A DNA stretch of 9,861 nt from JALYIM01 sp040003205 (GTDB taxonomy: Bacteria > Acidobacteriota > Terriglobia > Terriglobales > Acidobacteriaceae): NCBI GenBank assembly GCA_040003205.1, contig JBDUDA010000108.1, positions 1 through 9,861 on the forward strand, read 5' to 3'. Of this stretch, positions 4,830 to 9,861 are shown piece after piece (the stretch's first letter is position 1; each line of letters starts with the position of its first letter). The position numbers were made by a program, and so were the translations under genes. Under the pieces are notes generated by a model. That model was not told where the DNA came from. It worked only from the letters and a program-made list of their open reading frames with translations, and did no database searches.

Positions 4830-7073
4830 ATGTTGGACAAAATCGGACGATTCGAAATAGTCGGTGAAGTTAGCGAAAGCAAAGTGGGGTCCGTCTACAA
4901 AGCCACGGATAGCGCCAGCAAAGAAACCATTATTCTGAAGACTCTTAATCCGGAGCTTCTGGGCAATCAATCCGAAGAAATCATCAAACGCATTCTGCAA
5001 GAGGCGGAAAAATCAAAAGTCCTCAACAGTCACAACCTTGCCGTGCTTTATGGCGCGGGCGAGATTGAAGGCAAGTTCTGTGCTTCCATGGAATACGTGC
5101 AGGGCAATAGTGTCGCGACCATGCTGGCCCGCAAAGAAGGGTTTTCCATCTGGGACCTGCAAGACATCGCCCGGCAATGTTGCCAGGCATTGGACCACGC
5201 AGATTCGCATGGAATCGCCCATCACTCGCTGGAGCCGGCGAAAGTCATGGTGCAGTGGGACGGGATAGTAAAAATTCTGGGCTTCGGCGTGTCGCGCATG
5301 GGGGACTACGCAGTGCTTGCGCAAGGACCGGCGCCTGAACTTCTGCATTATCTTTCCCCCGAGCAAATTCGCGGAGAGTCGATTGATGTCCGCTCTAACT
5401 TGTTCAGCATGGGCGCAATGTTCTACGAGATGCTGACTGACAAAAAATGTTTTTCTGGTGACGATTCAGATGTGGTAAGACAAGCAGTCGCAGAGTATAC
5501 GCCGGCGCCTCCTCATCGAATCAATTCCAAGATTCCCGCCGCGCTCAGCGCCGTTATTATGAAAGCCCTCGCGAAAGCCCCGGCGGAGCGCTATCAGACA
5601 GGCAGAGAATTACTGATTGACCTGGAGAAATCCAAAAACGCGCCAGCCAGCAGTGTGTCCGCCGTGGCTGATCGCACCCAGGCTGCTGCCGCTGGTGCCA
5701 GCGCCGCCAACCGCCAAAGAGTAAATCCAGCGCAGCTTCCGAAACCGGCTCCCAACCAAACTTCATCGTCCGCGCCTGCCATTATTACTTCTGTCGCAGC
5801 GCCGGAGCAGAGTACGCGCTTCGCCGTCGATCCTCAGGTAGATGAGGCCAGATCGGCGGAACATGTTTCTAGTCGAAGCTTCTCAGAAATTGACGAACTG
5901 CCGCCTCTCAAAGAAGTCGTCGTCGCTGACCCGTTTTCGTCGCCGGCGCAATCCATAGATCAGGAGCAGGTGCGAAAACCCGCCTTCGGCAAGGCCGCGC
6001 CTTCCGAGAAGACGAAAGTCGATCCCGGCGTGATCGCGAAGAATGCAATCGCGGAAATTCAAAAAATGCCGCCAAAGCTTCTTTTGTATGCCATTGGCGC
6101 AGCCGTCGCAATCATTTTGCTGGTCACGATCGTGATCGCTTTTCATCTCGGCTACGACAGTTCGGAGGATGCCGCCCCTGCAGCCGCGTCTCGTTCTAAA
6201 GCAGGGCATGCTTCTTCACCGTCTACCTCGGTTGTGCCTCGGGCGCTGCCGGAAACTGTATCCCAGCCCGAGCCCTCGGTGATTGCGGTGAGGCCGAAAG
6301 AGAAAGACAACTTCAAGCGCAAAAGTAGAACTCCCGCAGCCCTGGCGGCTCCGTCAGCCCTTCCCGCGCAACTCAATGTAAGTTCGATTCCGGAAGGAGT
6401 GCAATTCAAAGTGGACGGGCGCGAAGACCCCGCCTGGATCACTCCATTCAATATTGCGACACTAATTCCCGGACAGCACACGCTCACATTAACGAAAGCT
6501 GGATACAAGTCCGAGACGCGCAGTCTGGAAATTTCGGCAGGTGCGAAATCAGCGATGGTCGTTCAACTGGAAGCCCTGCTCGCCACTGTAGTGGTGGTTA
6601 GCGAACCTGCCGGCGCGGCCGTATTTATGGATGGCAAAGACACGGGAAGGTTGACTCCAACTCAATTTACCTCCGACAAACCGGGCAACCACATTTTCGC
6701 GTTTAAGAAGCAAGGCTACCTCGAAGAAACCACGACCGCAGATCTTCAAACTGGGCAGACAGTTCGCATTGCTCCCAGCTTGAAAGTGCTGGGTAACACC
6801 GACGACATTCGCATGGGCGGCAAGTTCAAAAAACTTTTCGGAGGCGCCGACCTGGCCGCCATGGCGGCAGTCACAGTGAAGACACAGCCAAAAGGCGCCC
6901 AGGTGGCAATTAACCGCCACATACTAGATAAAAATTCGCCAGTTGATTTCCATCTCAATCCCGGAACCTATGTCGTAGATATAACGCTCCTTGGATATAA
7001 GAGCGTTCACAAGGTGCTTACGCTTGAGCGAGGCGCAAAGGCCTCGATTGAGGAAAATCTGGAGCATGAGTAG
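4830..7073 (+). CDS. Membrane-anchored PknB-like pseudokinase with three C-terminal PEGA domains
   Basis: 747 residues. Residues 1 to about 270 follow a bacterial Ser/Thr kinase (opening IGRFEIVGEV), but catalytic positions are changed. The glycine loop is reduced to SESKVGSVY (15-23) with one Gly. The HRDLKPAN loop reads HHSLEPAK (131-138), so the catalytic Asp is Ser133, Lys is Glu135 and Asn is Lys138. DFG is GFG (151-153). The helix-F Asp of RSD is Asn190. Retained: Lys37 of the VAIK position (IILK), a helix-C Glu (Glu58) and SPEQ (176-179). A Ser/Ala/Pro-rich linker follows (about 272-410), then one transmembrane helix (about 417-438), a second disordered linker with a basic patch, and PEGA repeats at about 512-584, 586-655 and 678-747 (motifs IPEGVQF, EPAGAAV, QPKGAQV). 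The kinase-like part should face the cytoplasm and the PEGA repeats the periplasm. Predicted role: ATP-independent scaffold or sensor, without phosphotransfer. The frame is intact, so it is not a decayed gene. Confidence 0.93.
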   Translation: MLDKIGRFEIVGEVSESKVGSVYKATDSASKETIILKTLNPELLGNQSEEIIKRILQEAEKSKVLNSHNLAVLYGAGEIEGKFCASMEYVQGNSVATMLARKEGFSIWDLQDIARQCCQALDHADSHGIAHHSLEPAKVMVQWDGIVKILGFGVSRMGDYAVLAQGPAPELLHYLSPEQIRGESIDVRSNLFSMGAMFYEMLTDKKCFSGDDSDVVRQAVAEYTPAPPHRINSKIPAALSAVIMKALAKAPAERYQTGRELLIDLEKSKNAPASSVSAVADRTQAAAAGASAANRQRVNPAQLPKPAPNQTSSSAPAIITSVAAPEQSTRFAVDPQVDEARSAEHVSSRSFSEIDELPPLKEVVVADPFSSPAQSIDQEQVRKPAFGKAAPSEKTKVDPGVIAKNAIAEIQKMPPKLLLYAIGAAVAIILLVTIVIAFHLGYDSSEDAAPAAASRSKAGHASSPSTSVVPRALPETVSQPEPSVIAVRPKEKDNFKRKSRTPAALAAPSALPAQLNVSSIPEGVQFKVDGREDPAWITPFNIATLIPGQHTLTLTKAGYKSETRSLEISAGAKSAMVVQLEALLATVVVVSEPAGAAVFMDGKDTGRLTPTQFTSDKPGNHIFAFKKQGYLEETTTADLQTGQTVRIAPSLKVLGNTDDIRMGGKFKKLFGGADLAAMAAVTVKTQPKGAQVAINRHILDKNSPVDFHLNPGTYVVDITLLGYKSVHKVLTLERGAKASIEENLEHE

Positions 7074-7140
7074 ACCAGGCGCCGCGTCCTTTGTGTTCAT
7101 TCCATTCGCATTAATCCCTTATGCTTCGTGAGGTTTCGAC

Positions 7141-7166
7141 GAGGCACGATCGCCTCAGTGTTTTTT
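7141..7166 (+). terminator. Candidate Rho-independent terminator after the pseudokinase gene
   Basis: GAGGC (7141-7145) and GCCTC (7152-7156) form a five-base stem with a six-base loop, followed after AGTG by six Ts (7161-7166). It lies 68 bp after the stop. The short stem and the four-base gap before the T-run make it weak. Confidence 0.4.
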
Positions 7167-7231
7167 GCTCCGCTCTAACGAAGCTTCCTCCTGGATGTTA
7201 AACTCTTGAGTTTTGTGAGGGAGCAATTCGT

Positions 7232-8080
7232 ATGGAAGTGCAACGGGTTGGAGTGATCGGCGCAGGCACCATGGGAAATGGTATTGCTCACGTGTTCGCG
7301 CGCAGCGGATACGAAGTGGTGCTGTGCGATGTAAAGCAGCAGTTCCTCGACCGCGGACTCAGCGCGATCGGCAAGAATCTCGAACGCGAGGTCGCAAAAC
7401 AGAAAATCTCCGCGGATGACAAGACCGCCGCGATAAATCGCATCCATCCTGTGCTTGAGCGCGGAAAGCTTGCACAATGCGACCTTGTGATCGAAGCTGC
7501 AACCGAAAAATTCGAGATAAAGTCCGAAATCTTTCGCGATCTCGATGGAGTCTGCGGTCCCGAAGTTATTCTCGCTTCCAACACCTCTTCCATTTCAATT
7601 ACCAGGCTCGGCGCCATTACCCAGCGTCCGGACAAAGTCATTGGAATGCATTTCTTCAATCCAGTACCGGTCATGAAATTGGTGGAAGTGATCAGGGGAC
7701 TTGCGACCAGCGATGAAACTTTTGCCGCCGTGAAGGAATTGTCGCTAAAGCTGGGAAAGACTCCGGTAGAAGTGAACGATGCCCCGGGCTTTGTATCAAA
7801 TCGGGTGTTAATGCCGCTGCTGAACGAAGCCATGTACGCCGTGATGGAAGGCGTAGCCACGCCCGCCGCGGTAGATGAAGTGTTTAAGCTGGGAATGGCG
7901 CATCCGATGGGCCCGCTGACGCTGGCGGATTTTATCGGCCTCGATGTCTGCCTTGATATCATGCGCGTGCTCCAGGACGGCCTGGGCGATCCCAAGTACC
8001 GTCCGTGTCCTCTGCTTATCAAGATGGTGGATGCCGGATGGCTGGGGAAAAAAAGCGGACGCGGTTTCTATAAATATTAG
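7232..8080 (+). CDS. hbd: 3-hydroxybutyryl-CoA dehydrogenase (short-chain 3-hydroxyacyl-CoA dehydrogenase)
   Basis: Cytoplasmic enzyme interconverting (S)-3-hydroxybutyryl-CoA and acetoacetyl-CoA with NAD(P). At 282 residues it is the usual stand-alone length. Seen: Rossmann motif GVIGAGTMGNGIA (7-19) with Asp33 at the end of strand 2; VIEAATE (86-92); NTSS (117-120); GMHFFNPVPVMKLVEV (138-153); and APGFVSNR (184-191). Ser119, His140, Glu152 and Asn190 keep the spacing of the Ser/His/Glu/Asn catalytic set known from the human enzyme, so it should be active. The C-terminal dimerisation domain is complete, with AHPMGPLTLADFIGLD and a closing KKSGRGFYKY. The start has a strong GAGGGAG eight bases upstream. 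No thiolase, enoyl-CoA hydratase or acyl-CoA dehydrogenase lies nearby, so beta-oxidation versus polyhydroxybutyrate or butyrate metabolism cannot be decided; the symbol reflects family only. Confidence 0.95.
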   Translation: MEVQRVGVIGAGTMGNGIAHVFARSGYEVVLCDVKQQFLDRGLSAIGKNLEREVAKQKISADDKTAAINRIHPVLERGKLAQCDLVIEAATEKFEIKSEIFRDLDGVCGPEVILASNTSSISITRLGAITQRPDKVIGMHFFNPVPVMKLVEVIRGLATSDETFAAVKELSLKLGKTPVEVNDAPGFVSNRVLMPLLNEAMYAVMEGVATPAAVDEVFKLGMAHPMGPLTLADFIGLDVCLDIMRVLQDGLGDPKYRPCPLLIKMVDAGWLGKKSGRGFYKY

Positions 8081-8098
8081 AAGTTCCTCATCAACAGA

Positions 8099-8455
8099 AT
8101 GTCAGACCAGCCCCCACCCGCGCGCGACCTGGCAATTTATTTTGTAGGCGCATTGCTTGGAATCTGTGCGGGAGCGCTCGACGTCAAGGTCGGCGACCTG
8201 CTGCTCACCGCAATCTTCGTGTTGATGTCCACCACGGTGCTCGGTTTTCTTCGCCCTTCCAAGCCCTGGCGTTGGATTGTGGTTGTGGCAATCTTTGTGC
8301 CGATCATCCAGTTGCTTGCCTACTTATTTTTGGCTGAGAGACCCTATCGCGCGCAAATCTATGAATCCTTCCTGGGATTTCTAACTGGCATTGCGGGCGC
8401 TTATGGCGGATCTTTTGGACGCCGAGGCTTAAGAGAGCTTTTCCGCAAACCGTAA
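8099..8455 (+). CDS. Small polytopic membrane protein of unknown function (118 aa)
   Basis: Not recognised. The 118 residues include three clear hydrophobic segments (about 11-27, 32-51 and 58-79) and a weaker glycine-rich fourth (about 89-105, FLGFLTGIAGAYGGSF). The tail is basic (GRRGLRELFRKP) and probably cytoplasmic. A short polar Pro-rich N-terminus (MSDQPPPARD) precedes the first segment and is not a cleavable signal peptide by eye. The gene begins 18 bp after the dehydrogenase stop on the same strand, so co-transcription is likely, but no Shine-Dalgarno site is visible before the ATG; coupling may help. Codon use resembles the neighbours. The spacing of hydrophobic segments and the charged ends support a real membrane protein; no enzymatic motif is seen. 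Confidence 0.7.
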   Translation: MSDQPPPARDLAIYFVGALLGICAGALDVKVGDLLLTAIFVLMSTTVLGFLRPSKPWRWIVVVAIFVPIIQLLAYLFLAERPYRAQIYESFLGFLTGIAGAYGGSFGRRGLRELFRKP

Positions 8456-8532
8456 AAGCCGCGCCGGCGGGAATGCCATCAGACTCTCTACGCGGCAAGC
8501 CAGAAAGTTACTCCCGTTTCCACAGTCCTTGC

Positions 8533-8541
8533 TAGTATGCT
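8533..8541 (+). promoter_or_regulatory. Possible -10 element for a near-leaderless hydrolase transcript
   Basis: Overlapping -10-like hexamers TAGTAT (8533-8538) and TATGCT (8536-8541) lie immediately before the ATG at 8548, which has no Shine-Dalgarno site. Transcription from either would start within a few bases of the ATG. No good -35 box is seen 16-18 bp upstream. The rest of the 92-bp gap 8456-8547 holds nothing I can identify. Confidence 0.2.
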
Positions 8542-8547
8542 GCATTC

Positions 8548-9348
8548 ATGGGAGTTTCGGTTTCGGTGCTCGCGAGCGGCAGCCGCGGGAACAGCACGAT
8601 TGTCGAGAGCGCTACCACGCGCCTCCTGGTGGATGCGGGAATTTCCTGCCGCGAAACCTTCAAGCGCATGAAGGCTGTGAACGACGATCCGCATTCTCTT
8701 TCGGCCATTCTGATTACTCACGAGCATTCTGACCATACCTATGGCTTGATGGTGCTTGCGAAAAAACTGGATGTGCCGGTATTTATGACGGGCGCTACTC
8801 ATAGCGCGTGGGCGAGAACGATGCGCGATGCCTGCGGCGAAATGCCGGCCGTGAAACTTGAGCTATTTTCTTCCGGACGATGCTTTCAGATTGGCGACAT
8901 TGCGGTTACTCCGTTTACCATCCCGCACGACGCCGCCGATCCAGTCGGTTTCACATTTCGTTCCGAAGGCGTGAAAGTTGCCATCGCCACCGATCTTGGA
9001 TATATCCCGCCCAGTGTATGCGATCACCTGGGCGGCTGCGATGTGTTGGTCATTGAATCGAATCACGATCTCGAGATGCTACGAGTGGGGCCCTATCCGT
9101 GGTCGGTCAAACAACGGGTCATGAGCCGGGTAGGGCACTTATCCAACGATGCCCTCGCGCAATTCTTCTGCACCGATTATGATGGCGGCGCATCCTATGT
9201 AGTATTGGCTCATCTCTCGGAGCACAACAATCATCCTGAGGTTGCACGGGGAGCGGCCGAAAAGGCTCTGGGGCCTCGCCAGAATTTACTGCGCAACCGG
9301 GTGTTGCTGGCGGAGCAGTCTGGATTGCGCGAGTCCCTTCGACTGTAA
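8548..9348 (+). CDS. MBL-fold metallohydrolase, YycJ/WalJ type
   Basis: Predicted cytoplasmic metallo-beta-lactamase-fold hydrolase, 266 residues, a normal length for the YycJ/WalJ group. It opens with the group's signature SVLASGSRGNSTIVES (5-20) and LLVDAGIS (26-33). Metal-binding residues are intact: HEHSDH (58-63), His127 in IPHDAADPVGF, bridging Asp149 in IATDLGY, and His222 in VLAHLSEHNN. ESNHD (170-174) and GHLSNDA (196-202) are further family hallmarks. YycJ/WalJ proteins are thought to be exonuclease-like enzymes; in Bacillus and Streptococcus the gene sits in the WalRK operon, but no two-component genes are present here. The ATG lacks an obvious Shine-Dalgarno site. The next gene starts 15 bp after the stop, so the two may be co-transcribed. 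Family placement is firm; the substrate is not known from sequence. Confidence 0.9.
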   Translation: MGVSVSVLASGSRGNSTIVESATTRLLVDAGISCRETFKRMKAVNDDPHSLSAILITHEHSDHTYGLMVLAKKLDVPVFMTGATHSAWARTMRDACGEMPAVKLELFSSGRCFQIGDIAVTPFTIPHDAADPVGFTFRSEGVKVAIATDLGYIPPSVCDHLGGCDVLVIESNHDLEMLRVGPYPWSVKQRVMSRVGHLSNDALAQFFCTDYDGGASYVVLAHLSEHNNHPEVARGAAEKALGPRQNLLRNRVLLAEQSGLRESLRL

Positions 9349-9363
9349 CCGTTGTACATAACC

Positions 9364-9804
9364 ATGAGTGAGTGCGTTGATCCTATCGTCGGGAAAATTC
9401 TCGCGGGCTGGCGCTATGATATTTCCGGCCTGGCGCCCGAAATGCGAGGCGATTACGAGGAACACTTTGCCGGCTGCGAGCAATGCAGGTCACGGCAACG
9501 CATCCACCGCATCATTGACGTCTCGCTGATCACGCTGGCTTCTATCTCCGGGGCCGTCTTCTTGCTTGCTTTCGGAGTCATCCGCCACTTCGGTCCCAGC
9601 CACGCTCTGCTACTCGAACTCACCGCCCTGGCCGGGTTCGCACTATCGGCCCTGATATGGCTGATTGTTGCCGTGGCCACTCCCGCTCCCCTCGCAGTGG
9701 TGGACGCCGCCAGATTCGGTGCCCGTCACGTTCATGACCGCCTGCCGCAAGAAATTCGCGAGCGGCTCCCCGAAGAGTTGCGACTGAAAATTACCGGATC
9801 ATAA
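9364..9804 (+). CDS. Small two-helix membrane protein with HxxxCxxC zinc-finger-like N-terminus
   Basis: 146 residues from the ATG at 9364; a TTG at 9352 would add four residues (MYIT) and neither start has a clear Shine-Dalgarno site. The N-terminal part carries EEHFAGCEQCRSRQ, with His34, Cys38 and Cys41 spaced H-x3-C-x2-C as in zf-HC2/ZAS anti-sigma zinc domains. Two transmembrane segments follow (about 53-74 and 81-106), then a charged, probably helical tail rich in Arg and Glu (about 118-142). Family knowledge: such zinc motifs occur in membrane anti-sigma factors that hold an ECF sigma factor, but no sigma gene is in view, although the window ends 57 bp downstream. It could also be an unrelated zinc-binding membrane protein. 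It lies 15 bp after the hydrolase gene, likely in the same transcript. Confidence 0.72.
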   Translation: MSECVDPIVGKILAGWRYDISGLAPEMRGDYEEHFAGCEQCRSRQRIHRIIDVSLITLASISGAVFLLAFGVIRHFGPSHALLLELTALAGFALSALIWLIVAVATPAPLAVVDAARFGARHVHDRLPQEIRERLPEELRLKITGS

Positions 9805-9861
9805 TCTTTTCTATCTTCATCATCGCTTCGATCCCCACCGATCACTTGATGTGGCAAGTAG

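Noticed and set aside
4527..5000. 157-codon minus-strand frame across the divergent region and into the pseudokinase gene
   Set aside because: Half of it is antisense to the kinase-like domain, it has no ribosome site or recognisable motif, and its composition looks random.
7288..8022. Long open frame (244 codons) on the minus strand opposite the dehydrogenase gene
   Set aside because: It is antisense to a gene with a complete catalytic set; the predicted protein is Ser/Thr/Arg-rich without domains. It is a codon-bias shadow.
8456..8480. GC-rich palindromic stretch after the small membrane protein gene as a terminator
   Set aside because: The arms are only four bases long and no T-run follows.
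1..9861. Defence system, CRISPR array, transposon or prophage in the window
   Set aside because: No spaced repeats, transposase, integrase, terminal inverted repeats, tRNA attachment site or known defence domains were seen; gene content is efflux, signalling and metabolism.

Overview
The window looks like a chromosomal segment of a Gram-negative, moderately GC-rich bacterium, most likely an acidobacterium. This placement is an inference from gene style: a membrane-anchored kinase-like protein with PEGA repeats, and a separate-permease FtsX-type efflux operon with a periplasmic adaptor. No RNA gene, IS element, CRISPR array or other mark of recent transfer was seen.

Left arm (1-4415, minus strand): a four-gene operon for a MacB/DevBCA-like ABC efflux system. 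Transcription order is FtsX-type permease 1 (3264-4415), FtsX-type permease 2 (2067-3230), membrane-fusion adaptor (675-2054), then ATPase (1-678, its last residues lost at the window edge). Gaps are 33 and 12 bp, then a 4-nt ATGA overlap. The two permeases probably form a heterodimer, the ATPase powers it, and the adaptor links it to an outer-membrane channel.

Divergent control region (4416-4829): a plausible sigma70 promoter (4483-4511) points towards the efflux operon. An inverted repeat lies at its predicted transcription start, and an 18-codon leader ORF ends in an ATGA overlap with the first permease. Repeated AGCGCTC boxes sit just upstream of the rightward gene.

Centre (4830-7073, plus strand): a 747-residue protein with a PknB-like kinase domain, one transmembrane helix and three PEGA domains. 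The kinase domain has lost its catalytic and metal-binding residues (HRD to HHS, DFG to GFG, degraded glycine loop). It is a predicted pseudokinase and the most interesting item in the window.

Right arm (7232-9804, plus strand): a 3-hydroxybutyryl-CoA dehydrogenase with its catalytic tetrad intact, a small polytopic membrane protein of unknown function, a YycJ/WalJ-type metallo-beta-lactamase-fold hydrolase, and a small two-helix membrane protein with an HxxxCxxC zinc-finger-like motif. These look like housekeeping or orphan genes rather than one pathway.
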